Source: Protula sp. h YS-2021 (Eukaryota > Annelida > Polychaeta > Sabellida > Serpulidae). From it: a stretch of DNA of 64,000 nucleotides. Below the pieces are notes generated by a model. That model was given only the letters and a program-made list of their open reading frames with translations. It was not told the origin of the DNA and searched no databases. The position numbers and the translations under genes were made by a program. Location: assembly GCA_949752745.1 (NCBI GenBank), contig OX457031.1, forward strand, positions 21,811,642-21,875,641. The letters run 5' to 3'. Below are positions 47,645 through 62,213 of this stretch, piece after piece. Positions within the stretch are counted from its first letter, which is position 1, and every line of letters starts with the position of its first letter.

Positions 47645-47960
47645 CCAGTGAACATGCGACGTTGGATAGACGGTGGATAGACGTCGCGACATGAAGTGGA
47701 ATTCACATTGTGATTCGATTTTATGTCAAAGTCTAACCAATGTGTTACCCCTCCTCCTCCCCTCCCCCCCCCCTCAACTTTGGCTTGGAAAGTTGGAAAT
47801 TGGTTGATTGAGGCAGAGACCAGATGTCAGAAAATGACGGCATTTCGCAATGAAGAATCATCCAGCTGCAGCTCTTTAAACACTTAGAAAATTGGTCGAT
47901 GGGCGTTGTTTAGACGTCTCAGTGTTTACAGTGGTATGCGTTGTTTAGACGTCTCAGTGG
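47645..47960 (+). mobile_element. GACGTC-rich family fragment
   Basis: It starts CCAGTGAACATGCGACGTTG, matching the left terminus and next bases at 62214. GGATAGACGTCGCGAC follows. At the right is a 22-bp direct repeat, GCGTTGTTTAGACGTCTCAG plus TG, at 47903 and again 35 bp later at 47938. A C-rich run (47755-47773) interrupts it. Confidence 0.55.
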
Positions 47961-48685
<725 letters not shown>

Positions 48686-49814
48686 ATATGTTTCACTTAG
48701 TGAAATGCATTTATGGCATGCTAAATATTAACTAGAACCTCATTTCGCTAGCGAAATGTTGAGCACTTGACAAAAATTAAAACGCAAAAATTCTTCCTTC
48801 AATGGGTTATTTCTTGAATAAAATATTGCAAACAGCACAACTTGAATACGTCTTATAAGCTGAGTAGTGAGAGCTCGCACAAAGCTAAGCAACTGCGTGT
48901 TCTGTGCTGCACGATAAATGCTCCACATTTACTTGCAAAAAAAAAAACTCTTTTCACATGGCGTTTTAAACAAGAAAACGAAATCGAAGGAGAAAATAAA
49001 AAGTGTCATGTACACGTTTATATCAAGTTCTACCTAAGTCCCAAGTTTCGTGGCCCTGGGGCCTGTAGTGTCAGCTGAGTAGATGACACAAAAAATCCGT
49101 TCACTGTCAAGAAAAAAAAGATACCAACGTCTGTCGCACAAATTCAGAAACACCTTGCAAGCCAAAGGCTTGTCAAGTGTTAAATATTAAAACTAAAAGC
49201 TTAAAACAGAAATAGAGCAAAGTAAAGGCTTAAATCTTTTTGTTTGCCAGAGATTTCCAATTTTAACTTGGTTATTGATGTATAGTGTTATATCTGTTGG
49301 CCATAATATCCTTGGATAGTCTTGTTTTGGTTGTAATGTCCCGGTGTAAGTACCAACGCACCCCGACAACAGTATCCACGCACCTAGGCGCTCGTGCCAG
49401 TGCCATAAAAATCACGTGCATCACTGTTCTTTTTTCTTTTTCTTTCAACCGACTTTATTACTAATGAGAGTAATGTACAAGTTTCTTCAAATGATAAAAA
49501 ATGCAGAAAAATGACGTTGCCAAGAAAATCAGAATTAATCGTCTAAGTTGTTTTGATATAAAAAGTACGTACCATTTTAATCAAATTAATTGAAAAGGGA
49601 TAGGGTAAATTTTAGTATGCCTGTTCACCAGACAGAATATTGCATTACTTGTGTACTTTTTTCAATCAAAACCCAAGTACAATAAATGTTTTTGACTAAA
49701 TATTAATCACTTCATGTCACTGAATAAAAAAGAGTCTTTGACTGAGGCGTGGCTATACTTAAGAGGCTGGTTGGAATGGAAGTGAATGGCAATCCAATTA
49801 AATATTCTACTTTG
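48686..49814. other. unannotated sequence
   Basis: No gene supported. Frames 48842-49078 and 48740-48928 have no motif. Confidence 0.35.
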
Positions 49815-50290
49815 TGAAGACGTCGCATGGACGTCGCGAGTTTTTTTTTTTTTTTTGTATTTGGAGTCGGGGAATTGAACGGATACGAAAGTCACAGCAA
49901 CCGGGATATGGCAAATCAACATGTGATTTGATGCACTTCAATCAAAGCGATCATCCGCCCCACCCATGAATGCCTCTGGGTCATCCTGTTTGTTACGGTG
50001 TAAGTGCCATCAGTTTTCATGTCTGTTTTCCAAAACGTCCCTCAGATGTGTCAGTCATAAGTCTGACCTTGTGAAAAACCAACAGTAACTATCATTGTTG
50101 CCATTTTGAGTGAACCATAAGACGATTACGTTGCTTTTGGCTGCGTACGTACCCAACGTGTATGGAACGTCGTAGGGAAAACTGGATTGTGGCTTTACTA
50201 TGAAATGAAATCCCGACGCCTGTCCAACGTTGCTACTGTGATGTCCGATGGACGCTGCGATTTAGCCCAGATGAACATCAAACAACTGCA
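49815..50290. mobile_element. GACGTC-rich family fragments
   Basis: AGACGTCGCATGGACGTCGC (49818) at the left, and CCCAACGTGTATGGAACGTC (50152), TGTCCAACGTTGC (50221) and GATGGACGC at the right, use the family vocabulary. The termini and the AGGTGGGAAAA landmark are not found, so this is a degraded or partial copy. Confidence 0.45.
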
Positions 50291-50892
50291 GCTTCTTAGA
50301 AAAAGATGGAAATCGGTCGGAAGCGCCGAGTCTGGGATTGCTGATAGAAGTGGCAATGTTTACTATGAAAGGACCGCACAAAACAAAGACTTAATTTAGA
50401 AGTTGTCTTAAAATATTTCGAATAAAAGATAGCAGTGTCTAAATCTGGACATTTTTATAAGCGTGTAAGCAATATTCCATGCCATCATGTGCTTCGCCCT
50501 TTAAATTCAGGGCTCTTTGGTCCAATACTCGTGGGATGCATCAGGGATGAAGTCAGGTATGCCCAAATTTAGGATTTTCCGGACCAGTGGAGCTACGATT
50601 TTGCAGAGTCGAGTAGGCTTAAGTGGTAATTCGCGTGGGCCTGTTAAAAATTCTCTGCTCCACTTCAGTGGAAAAATTTGTGGGTTTGAACGTGTATAGA
50701 AAATGTGCCCGTACTGAGCCTAGGCTTGCTAGATCAAAGGTCTGATTCCTGAAATTAACAGGCTACTTATACATACCTGTGCACTGTGAAAGTGCAAACA
50801 GTTCGAAATAAAACATAAATTTGTTTATCACTAGCAGAGCATTGCATCTCGCGTGTTTCAGAGAACTGGTGCTCCTTGATGGCGCTGTTGTA
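50291..50892. other. unannotated sequence
   Basis: Nothing supported. Frames 50187-50399 and 50517-50699 have no motif. Confidence 0.35.
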
Positions 50893-50968
50893 AACAACAA
50901 CAACAACAACAACACCACAACAACAACAACAACAATAACAACAACAATAACAACAACAATAACAACAA
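50893..50968. repeat. (CAA)n microsatellite
   Basis: About 25 CAA/AAC units with CAC and AATAAC interruptions. Confidence 0.95.
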
Positions 50969-53132
50969 GGACAGCAGGTAACGTATGACTACATCACTTT
51001 GTCTGAAAGCCAAAAATTGTTAAAATTTATTTTAAAATTATAGCTTTTGCGTTGGTGGTTTTAAAATTTAATTCGAGAATAGAACTACTAAGCGTGAAGA
51101 ATAAATACCCCTTAGGTTTTGTAAGGGGCATTGGCTTTGTTGTACCTATCTGCTTTATGCCCAATCGCACACTCATGAATTAAACAATGAACGAGGTTTT
51201 TATGTTCAATCTCACTCTCGCGAAATGAATGACAAATGCAGTCTCCTGCCCAGCCTCACTTTCATAATGGTAAACGCGGTTTTATTCGCAAAATCCCGAC
51301 GTTCACGAAATGCATAATGAACGTCATTTTATGATCATTGCTTCAGCCAGGCGATAAAAGGGGACATAACGCCGAATTGAAAGATTGTGATTGGCAAGAT
51401 ATGATAACATATAAGCTTTGGGAAATGCCGTTGGGAGAAGACAATACCGTTCATGACCCAACTGTAAATCCAGTTAAATAGTCTTTTTAGATCGAAATGG
51501 CAACTTTATGCGCAGGTTATAGTTATAAGGGGAAAACGCAATTTCACTGAGAGACAGGGCAAATGGCTCACGTGCCAACAGGCTCGAAATCGCACCAGTA
51601 AGTTAAAATAAACTGATAAAATTATAATGTAAATTAAAACGAAACAACGAATCTGAAAGTGAAATAGCTACTCCTCGAGGTAAATTAAAACGAACGATAT
51701 TATCCTAATGAATGTAATTTTAAAATGGCAATGATTTAGTAGGAAGTGATAATAAAAATCAAAATGTATACATATAAAAACAGTTCATCTTTCAAGACCT
51801 AGTATTTTAGTAGCATCTATTTAGAAGCGACCAGATGACCTCAGATTTTATGCCCTGTTATTTTGTACCCCTCGAATAGGAATATGCAATCACTACAGGG
51901 CTCAAAGATTAGTCAGGCACGTTGTGATCGCTGCTGGAATAGCTCACTAAAGACAGCTAGATTCCGTTGCATGCTATTACCCTCACACAGTTTGTTTATG
52001 GCCATCTTGAGGGGAGGTATTATCTAGCGGTCAGGGACCACAGGGATGGCTGGTGGTAGATCCCCTGGGTCTACTCCTTCTGCGTGAATGGGAGAAACTG
52101 ACCGATATATAGTTGTTTATGTCAAATGACCATTTAATGCTTTCTCAATCTTTAAGTCATCATCCATCGCAGCCAAAGAGAAAAGGTGGTATTGAAAAGC
52201 TACCGTTAAATGCGGAATCCAACAAAACGTTTCTGATACTTGCTATGGGAGTTCACTCCTCATCCGCCCTCTCAAACTGGAATATTATTTAGTTGAATAT
52301 TTTACTTAAATGTTCCAAACAGAACGAGCATAAGCAGATGACATGATATACTGATTCTTAAGCACTCGCTGTAAGTACCGAATCAGTACAGAAAGGGCTG
52401 GATGCGTCTTCAGAAAATCATCCCATTCTCAAGACCCTTTTAATTTTTCTATCGCCATTTCATTTGTTTAATTTTTCTTTCCCCGTTATTTAATGGGATT
52501 TTTCTTGTACAAAAATATGCTGGTTTTACGCTAACATTTCTTCTATTGTATATTCAGGAAAATCATGTTCACAAGTTTTATACAAAGTATTTCCATCTTT
52601 ATTTTTAAAATTAAACTTTATGCTTGTGCACGGAAAGTCTTTATAATGTTGCAGCCCTTCTCCCTTGGAGAATTAAATGAACGAAAATCTGTTGGAGTGT
52701 TTTGTGTTGTTATTCTTAACAAAACAAAACATGTTTTTTTTTTCAATGAGTAATTGAGTAGAGACAATAAGCTTGTCAAGACGGAAATTATTTGCTTCAA
52801 GATTTCATCTGTGAGATAAATATATTGAAATACAATAAGAAATAACAACATGCACACAAAACATTGGACCACAATGCAAATAAAAAAAAAAAAAAAAAAA
52901 CCGACGGAAGGATTCATATTTCACGCTGACTAATGTATTTGAGCTTAGATTCGATGAACAAGAAAGAGCAACAAATAGATATCGTCTGTACTTCGCTTGC
53001 TAATGATTGCTGTATATTTTTTAAATGTTCTCATGTTAATCACTTAGAAACTATGCGTACTCAACCGTCTTCCAAAACTAATATTTGTAATTTAACCTAT
53101 ATATCAATAACAATTAGCAGATATTGATTTAG
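50969..53132. other. unannotated sequence with a weak tRNA-like patch
   Basis: TAGCGGTCAGGGA at 52025-52037 and GGTAGATCCCC at 52054-52064 loosely resemble A and B boxes at a tRNA-like spacing. This is too weak to call a SINE. No gene supported elsewhere; the minus-strand frame 52618-52917 is driven by poly-A tracts. Confidence 0.35.
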
Positions 53133-53224
53133 TTCCAGTCAACGTGAAGTAAGACCAAGACTGGTCAATAATGACGTCATGTTGACTGGAAGTAAGTCCG
53201 TATATGCTTTGTTACATGACGTCA
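53133..53224. promoter_or_regulatory. hairpin with two TGACGTCA palindromes
   Basis: TTCCAGTCAAC (53133-53143) and GTTGACTGGAA (53181-53191) form an 11-bp perfect inverted pair enclosing GACCAAGACTGGTC. TGACGTCA, the CRE core, occurs at 53172-53179 and again at 53217-53224. It could be a mini-MITE or a CREB/ATF-type binding cluster; no adjacent gene supports regulation. Confidence 0.3.
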
Positions 53225-53904
53225 TTTGACAACTTACTGATCAGAAGGTTTTTAATTTTAGACTTGTTTAAGTGACTTATCTGGCGTTTTGATTACAAAT
53301 AACTGCAATATCTATCAATATTTCTGTTCCAGTCATCATTAAAAAAAAATAGTGACATTGGGAATCGGCCAATCAGACTGCAGCATTTGCGCAAGTCATA
53401 TAACAAATACAAACAGTACATACGTTAAAGAGGCATAGAAAACTAATGGCATTTGTGGTGATCCCTTAGTGAAAACAGGAGTCGGTCAACGAAGAGTGTA
53501 TCGTAACTTCCTGCGATGCTGCTCTAATAGGTTCGGACAAAAACTTCCGTCACTCGTTGTAAAGCAGCATGTGCGCGATGGTTCAAAGTACCTTTTAGCT
53601 TTTACCAATAAGTGCATACCAGTTTGATTACTAAATGCTACATTCTGTATGAATTTACAAACACCTCAAAAATTATATATAGTCTTTACCTCAACAACCT
53701 AAGCGTTTTAATAACTAAGATTTTGCCACTTTTTAATTAAGTAATCTATCTGAAAGTTATAAAACCATATAGACGTTCTTGAAACACTATCACAATTTTT
53801 AAAGCTCTTGCAGAAAATTATATCATATTTAAGGTAAATATTTAGTTTACAAGAAATAACGTTATACTTTTACGCCTCCCTTTTGTAGTAAGAATCCTTA
53901 AGTG
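53225..53904. other. unannotated sequence
   Basis: Nothing supported. Confidence 0.35.
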
Positions 53905-54000
53905 CCTTAATCTAAACTGAGCTCTACCTGAATCAAGTACCTTAATCTGAACTGAGCTCTCCATAAATCAAATGCCTCAGTCTGAACGCTGATCTTAGTT
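53905..54000. repeat. 35-bp tandem repeat, about 2.7 units
   Basis: CCTTAATCTAAACTGAGCTC at 53905, CCTTAATCTGAACTGAGCTC at 53940 and a diverged CCTCAGTCTGAACGCTGATC at 53975 give a period of exactly 35 bp. Confidence 0.85.
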
Positions 54001-57000
54001 TGGTCAACAAAGTTTGATTGGCATCATAGAGCAATTTAGTAATTTATGCTGTTCAATTTCAGATTTGAGGTTATTTGATGCTATTTCAGGTAGTTTTGTG
54101 TATCTCCTTTTTTGGAATAAGTTCTTTTTCACTTGTTCAATGGATAGTAATGAAACATGGGGCGTATAGCTTCAAAAGTAATATTTTTGTTACGTCATTA
54201 ATTGCGTTTGTGTCACATCACACAGAGAGCGGATGCTTAATAAAAATCCAAAATGGTGTCCACGTCACCATTCACTGTTTTCATTTTCTTTAAGCCACAG
54301 AAAATAATACGCGTGTTCTTCCTAAAGTCACAACAATTCACTACATTTAGGATACGAGTGTTTTGGTTATGAAGATTCATCGCAAAGATGCCGACAATTT
54401 CTACGTAATGACACAAATATTTTTCATTTTGATGCAGAAAGCATGCCATTGCCATCCTCGAAACAACTGAACTCTATATATCCCCTTGACAAAATCCTTG
54501 TCCAACGCATCATTATTAAATCAGCAACAGTTTATAGGGTTTACTTTAGTTAATCTGTAAAGTGATTTAGTAAATTGTTACAGAAATGACATTTATTTCT
54601 GTCATATTTGGGCAACGCAAGGCTTATCAAACTCTTTACGATTGCTTCCTATAATGTACTCAATAAACAAATCGAACATTTACTCATACTGTTTGTTACT
54701 TACATCTTCACAATTGTGATGGTAGTTAAATACCTGAATGAATGACATGAGGAATAAGTTTTCTGTGTGGTGTCAAATTAGACCTTTTAGAAATAATAGA
54801 ATTCAAAGAAATAAATGTACCAAGTCAAGAGAATGAGTTAACTATCCTTGACTCTCACTAAAAAGGAGGTTTTATGCTTCGACGTGAATCTATTTCTCCT
54901 GAGACGAAACACTAAGTCACGGTTTGAACCTTTTGTAGTTTTTTATCTGTTGCTTTTGAAGACCATAAACAAAGGGAAAGCACAACTCTCTTGTCTGTAT
55001 ATCACAAGGATGGCTGTCAAACATCGAGATGGTTGCCCTTGTAGTGTGCTGACAAAAATGTCTGAGACTCATAGATGTAAACGCTGCATTCAATCTGTGT
55101 CGCGTGAGTTTCTGTCACTTTGCACTGACCAACACCATTATATTAAGCCTTCTTGTAACGGTACTGATAGTTAGCTCACTGCTCCGCATCTTACTTTTAT
55201 TTATCACTGACGCAGGCCCAGTGTATTTTCTGTATGTTATCGCTGCATATTTTCTAAAGGCAGGCTAAACCACAAAACTGCTTTAAGGTTGGTTTTGTTT
55301 AGTTTTAAGGATACTTTTATTTCCAAGTTCCTTCATAGTTAGACCCTATACTTAATTAATACATATATTATGTGTTTGATGAAGAGTTTTTAAATCTACG
55401 ACTGGAACTGTAAGTGCTTGTCCAATAACAATGCTTTCTATTTATTTTTGTCATCACCGATCAAACATTTTTCACGAGAAACATTTTAATGGTTTTAGTT
55501 GGTATTGGTCCAAAAAGAAGCTTTATTTATAAAAAAATATTTTAAAATATAAGCTGGTATTGCATGGGATGTTTTAAAATAAATAATTCTGAAACATCAA
55601 ACAATTCAATAATATTTAACACAAAGATGTGGCCAAAATGTTTTATGGAGTACCAACATTTTTAGCAAAATTCGAACAAAGACCATTGCACTGTATGCAA
55701 CTTTAATCCGAACTGGTTTATAAACAAGCATCTACAGTGCAAAATAGATGCACACGGCAAAAATATAAAGCGCTAATATATATTTAGATATGTTTAATTA
55801 GTTCGTCACTGTATATTGTGATATAGATCTAATACATTAGTGTTGATCTTCAATCTGTCTCCACAGTGCTCTCTGTTGAGCTCAAAATTTAATTTGACAG
55901 CTTCTGGTATTTTCTTTCTGTTACACTGACTACACTACCGTCATATATCTCCTGTATTTTGTTACAAGTCAATACTTAAGGACTGATCATGTTTTCCTGC
56001 TGCCTATTTTGTCTTTCAAGCAGTGCTTTTATTGCAGTTAATTGGCCAAAGTCTGACACAACGCCAATACATATATTTGATGGGAATGAAACACTAGTTA
56101 GTACTATAGAAAGATCTATGACATAAGTATCTTGCTTTCTATCATCATCTTTTGTACCAGAACCCATGAGAAGGCATTTATCCTGGCCGTAAAATCAAAA
56201 TTTTTAAAGTTGTAATTCCTCCCTCAACAATGAAATTTTATTGAAAGAGGTTTTTAACCTGCAAAATAGCCTACTCTAATTGTATCCCCTTTTTTTACAT
56301 ACAAATATGATTCTCATTTTGTTATACTTATGGGGAGTTGTCTGACGTTTATCTGTTGCACGATGCAGTGACAATAACATTAGGTCTTACCAAGTTGTAA
56401 ACTACATGTAATACAAACACCTGGACGTAAATTACGAAATTGTGTCCTTAGATTTGCACTTATTGGGCAATCATAAACTTGCACATGCAGTTTTAGCAAT
56501 CTTGATTCCAGAAGCTTTGCTGTTTCATAAATGAGCAGCACTGAAACATTATTTAATGCAGCGCTTTTAAGCAGGTGTTGGTTTGTATAGAAAATTGTTG
56601 TTTATTCTATTTTAAAAATTCAGTTGCAAGATTTTATATTTTACCCTACCCAATTTCACACATACACACTCACAAACTCCCATACTCTTTACCGGTCAAG
56701 TCACATACATTTTCAAATTTTATTCTATATGTTTTTCTTTACAGGCCATTTCACAGGCTGAATCAGCAGGTGTGTCGTATGTTGTATTTGGTATGGTACG
56801 AAACTGTATGACGCACTCTTTTTTAGGAGATTGCTATAAATTCTCCATTTGGTATCATATTTTTCCACAAGTATACAATGTTTTTCACAAAATATTCATA
56901 GATATAATTCACACACCAAGACAGTAACAGAGAATGGTTATGTTAAGAACATGTGTGTTTGTATTGTGATCATTATAAAAGTTAGAGCGGTGTCACTCGA

Positions 57001-60000
57001 ACCAAAAACGAATTCGGTTCGCAAAATGGCAGGCCGAGTGCAAGCCCATCTGAGCCGACGTTTTTTAAAATGACGATTTCGAATGTGCGAGTGCCAGAAA
57101 GCCAACTTGTCAGTTAGTCTTACGGTGACGAATTGGAATTAGATGATATTCATTGATTTCATTTCTTATGGATTATAACAATAAATGTTGAACTTTTATG
57201 AAGTAAGATTTTTTCTTTTGCGTTGCAGCACTTGATAAACTGTGAAAATATCCTCAAATGTTTACAGATAAGCTATAAACCTCTTTTGATACAAAAATAT
57301 AAACCAAAACCCAGATGAATGACTCCGATGCAAGGTACTCTTATGTCCAAGATTTACATTCGAGGTACTGGTGGGATGGTGAAGGATTTCATATGCGATC
57401 TAGTCACACTTTCCACTTCTGACTGAAATATCTGGATACCGTGCTGTAGCATTTATGCAACAACGATGCGGGAACTCTTCTTATTCCGGAATTCAATATT
57501 GTCACGTCTTGCCACTGAATTTCCAAAGTTTTTGCTGACAAAAAGTCATGAATCAATGTTAAGAATGTTATGTTATACAACTGTACATTAACTATCGAAA
57601 AAAACAAAGCAAAAAATCTCTCTGTGTGTAACCCTTGTTATTTAACAGTCAACCCCTACGACGATTCGGCCTGTTAAGATCGCAGATCACGGTTTCATTT
57701 CACTGTTAAATCTAGACAGGTAAATGATAAAGAAAGAAAGTGGCACGGCAATAAATGTGTCGTCTATATTAACAGAATACGTGGGAAACTAACCAAAATA
57801 GCTTTAATTTGACCTAGAAACATGGCCTTGTAATATTATTGGATGAGCGTAATAACTATTTTTAAAATTAAGCCAAAGGTGTGACGAATATGGCCAGAAA
57901 TGAGATATGTTTTCTAGATTCTAGTCAGCGTAAAAAGATATAAAAGAAAGAGCTGGCTATTCCTTTTCTCTAACGATCCAATACATCTGCTTTGATGGTG
58001 TAAAGTGGTGAAGCGCACCAAATGTTAAACATCAACTCTATGTAAAATTAACTGCGAACAATGGAATACAGAACTACGTAATATATCCTTTCATTCTGTG
58101 TTAAAACATAATGGATGGGTCTGTCAAGAGATCACCTGTTATTTTGCTGTGCCATTCTGTGACCGTCAGACGTAAATCCCCTAGAATTTCCAGAGAATAC
58201 GCGTATTTTCCGAATTACCTAGTCTTTTACTACGCAATTTCACTGAACGCTTCAGGGAATTTGCGCAATACGGAAAACTAAGCAAATATTATCAATCAAC
58301 AGGAATATCATGTCCCAAATGACAAATAAGTCTAATGACCAATACTGAAACTCAGTGAGACATGTAAGAGCATCACATTCAAAGCATGGTCGATGAAATA
58401 AAAAAGGAACGTTACATCCAACTATATGAGTTGTATATCATCACTTAGTGCTGTTTAAGTGTTGTTTTCTACCAAAGGCAGGGCGTACCCGGATGGGTTA
58501 GTCGTTCCCAAATTTTTATGGCTAAGTCGTACCCGTCGGTTGTCAAGTTGTATCCAGATAGAATTACATAATTTAAAGTTTATAACTGCAGTCAATAAGT
58601 TTAATGCATTTTTGCAGACTGTTACATGACGGGGAGCAATCAAACTCAGTGAACTCAATGTATTTAAGATGAAATCAGGATTATTGACAAAAATACCCAA
58701 GGCTTTAGTAACATTTCTGCAGTTATCAACTTAACTTTCGGCAGTATAAAAGTAAATTGTATTTTGCATTACCACAGATCTCAATGTTTTGCGAACAAAA
58801 GTGGCATATCAGTTTTTATGCGCTATTAAGAAGCGGGCTGCTATGTCATTAATTGACTGTCAAATTTAATTTCTAAATATTCAAAGAGTACATTTTGCTG
58901 TGTATATGTTATTTATTTAAAAGAAAAGGTTTTGATGTGAGATGTGAAAGTATTTGCTGCAAAGAATGCAGAAGTGACCATTACAATCATGCCGTTACTG
59001 TACCCATGAAAACACGGTGACGTCAGCTCTCTGCTCCTATGGCAGTTTTCAAACTACTCATTAAAAAGCAGTTAAGTGTAATAACATAGTAAGAAAATGG
59101 CATTTTAATGCTCATTAATTCCAGTTTGCCTTCAATCCATTTCACTTAGATAACACTTAGCGCTCTGGTCATAACTGAATGATAATTTATGTTCATGCTG
59201 GAATGAGTTTCATATGGAGCACGATTTTCAAACAGGAAAGTTTGATTATATTACTTGTACATGTCTGTTTATAGCAAACAAATAGTTTACATTTGCAACA
59301 GATAATATCTTAGGGAATTCGAGCATTCCCTGCGTGTGCCTAATACACGAGTTATAAGAAATGTGGGTTGAGTTAAAATGGACAGTCATGACGTCAAAAG
59401 GCGACACAAGTATCCATTTATAGAGTGTTAGTGATGCCGAGTTACACTTTTTACACGTACAGTTACACTTAACAAGATCGAGTTATGCTTTATTATATTC
59501 TGGCTACATTTAGCATAAAACGCAAAGAAGAGTTATTCTTCTTTGTGGTGACGTTGACCCTTTCTATTTAAAATTAAAAGAATCTCGTGAAAAGAAAGTT
59601 TCTTTTTTAAAAGTAAAAATAGCGTTTTTCATGCTCTTTTTCAACTGGTTTAGTAATCTTTTTCTTATCATTAAAACGTAAATTTTAATGTTTTATTAGA
59701 CCAGCCGACTTCATCGGGATAGTAATATCATATCAGTTGGGGCATCCGCCATCTGTATGTACGTGTGTACTTACGTGAACTTTTACTTAAAATTATTCTT
59801 CTCCCTCATTTTTGATCGGACTTCCCTGCATAAATGTTTGATCGGATTGCCTTACAATTTCGCACAAAAATTTCACCAGGCTGTCCTGTATTGAAAATTT
59901 GCTGTTTGAGGCGATAAAAAATGACTAAACAGGGGAATTTTTTCAACGTTTTGGTAGAATATTTTCACAATGCCGCTTCTCTAACAATTCCGACCGGATT

Positions 60001-60739
60001 CTATTTTTTTAAACTTTGCATGATTGTTCGCCAAAAAAGCCCACTGGGGCATTTATAATTTGTTTTATTTCTTAAACATTTTTTATCAGACTGTCTGTTA
60101 TATAAATTTTGAGGTGCATTTTAAAGTTAAAGGTCATGTTAGTGGTGTTTTCTCGAAAACCGTTAGAGATAGAGAGATACTAACCGGAGTTACATTAGGG
60201 GTCGGTTCGTGAAATGAATTTTAACTCTGATAGTCAAGGTCTGAGGTCACGTGAATTGGTTAGTAAGTATCGGAAAGTATTCACTTAACTACTTGTCACT
60301 CGACTTCAAGAAGTATAACTGTAACTTTAACCAATGTGACTCGATAATTCATAAGCTTTATATTTTTATGGTGTCTCAGTTTTAGCTCTACTTTTCAACC
60401 CAACTCATCAAAAAGTTAACCAGAAAATCAGCTATTCTCATTGGCTGGCCTTATCCAATTATGACTTTTGATTTGAGCAGTGAATAAACTTTTATCTGGG
60501 ATTTTCACGTGAATTCTATGAACATTACAGGGTCTTCAGTACTTGCCGACCATAAGAAGTCCCTGTACCATGTGAAACAGATTCCTTTTGTAAATATGTA
60601 AATGAGGGTGTCTGACAAAAGCTAAGTATGAAGAAATTATTAGGTGTTTTATTTTGTATATATTTTATTTGGTATCGCTATTAACAAAGCAACATGTGTT
60701 ATAGCTAAAAACACACCGAATTTCGCTTTTGGTAGTAAA
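54001..60739. other. long unannotated AT-rich stretch
   Basis: No array or element ends recognised. The frame 54848-55174 (108 codons) ends in a cysteine-bearing stretch (CPC, then CKRC, then two further Cys) but has no known domain, and a frame of this length is expected by chance here. Other frames are shorter and featureless. This is the quietest part of the window and may be intergenic or intronic. Confidence 0.4.
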
Positions 60740-60956
60740 GTTAACTGTGCAGTTAACTTTTGTGAATACGGCACCTGACTATTGGGGGCCGTATTTACAA
60801 AAGTTATCTGTATAGTTAACAAATGCCGTTACTTTACTTTTATTTTATATCGTATTCTTGTGAGAAAATTGTTTGAGTAATTTAGCTGAATCAGCTGATT
60901 TCCCTTGAGCGGTGTACGGTTAACTACACAGTTACACAATTTTCGTGAATACCAGG
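60740..60956. mobile_element. GTTAAC-type inverted-repeat MITE(s)
   Basis: 60740-60772 (GTTAACTGTGCAGTTAACTT to GAATACGGC) and 60788-60820 (GCCGTATTTACAAAAGTTAT to AGTTAAC) are a 33-bp inverted pair separated by 15 bp. A third, diverged end, GTTAACTACACAGTTAC to GTGAATACCAGG, lies at 60919-60956. The simplest reading is one MITE (about 60785-60956) with a second end of the same family abutting it head to head. Confidence 0.6.
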
Positions 60957-62213
60957 GGTGAAGGTCAGGGTTGTTTTCAAACTGAACGGCGTCATAAGGG
61001 GAAATATTTTCTTCCGGAGGTGAATCCGTTGTAGATTCATTATACTACTCAGGGCTATAAATTGGCCATGGTTCTCGTATTACCTGTCTGTTTGTTATGT
61101 TCTATGGGTCTGTTTTAACAGCTTCCTTTCGTGAATTAATGGATCCATACAACCATGAGTGCTATTATCCTCTAAATGGCTATCCATAGCCAGTAGAGGA
61201 CAATGAAATATCCGGATCCTGTAAAACGCAAGTAGTGCTGGCAATAATTGGACTTTTCGGGGCTTTTTGCACGGTATCATTTTCATATTGCCAACTTCCT
61301 CTTTCCAGACATGTGGCTATCTGCATCCCAACTTCAGATTTACTGATTGCACTGAGAATATTTAACTTGCATTTTACAGTCCGTGATTAATATTTACGAG
61401 CAATTAACAATAGAAAAATGTCCTAATGAAAGACGGATAATATCAATGTGCTGAATACAACGTCATTTTAAACCGGTCATATCAGAACTTTGACATAGTA
61501 CTGAAATATTAAACATTCATAACTTGCACTTCTTGTAGAAAAATAGAAATATAGTTTACGCAAGTTAGAAAATTCTCAGGGAAAGTTAAGTTAAAGTAAA
61601 GGGGAAGAGTTGGAATAAAGTTCTCTGGAGAATTCTTTGTGATAAATATACAGAGACAGGTTGCGTACATAGTTGTAGGTCAGGTGAGTTTTTTTTCTGT
61701 TTACGTCTGTCGTCTTATAATAGACATCTTGCGTGGAAGGTTTGCTCACAATGTTACTTCTCTAAGTCTCTTTGGATCTGAGAAGTCACGAGACTCGCTT
61801 AGTGTGTCACTATATTATTATTTTTTTTTTTGCGGGCTACTGCCCTTCGCGCAACATTTGTGAAAAGTCCTCTTTCGAAAGGACTGTTGGCACGAATACT
61901 CCTTATCTTTCTTATCAAAGCAAATGCTTTTGTTACAGTAGCGGCTCGTTTAACATTTGAGGACACAATACCCTTTGACTGCTTTGTGAGGCAGCTTTTA
62001 TGATGGATTGTTTCCACTCCATCCCTGACATACTTATATCCGTACATCCAAGGTGTTTTTTTTCCTGGAGAGTTTTGTTGTTCTGTTTTTTTTTTTTTTT
62101 GCTTTGGTTTTAGAAAGCTATCGCTTCTCTGGCAATCATTTTCATTTTCATTTTTCTGGACTGAGGCTCAGCAAAGGGGTGCAACTGAAAAGACAGAAAC
62201 AAGCATACTTCTT
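60957..62213. other. unannotated sequence
   Basis: T-rich runs lie near 61820-61831 and 62085-62100. No gene supported. Confidence 0.35.
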
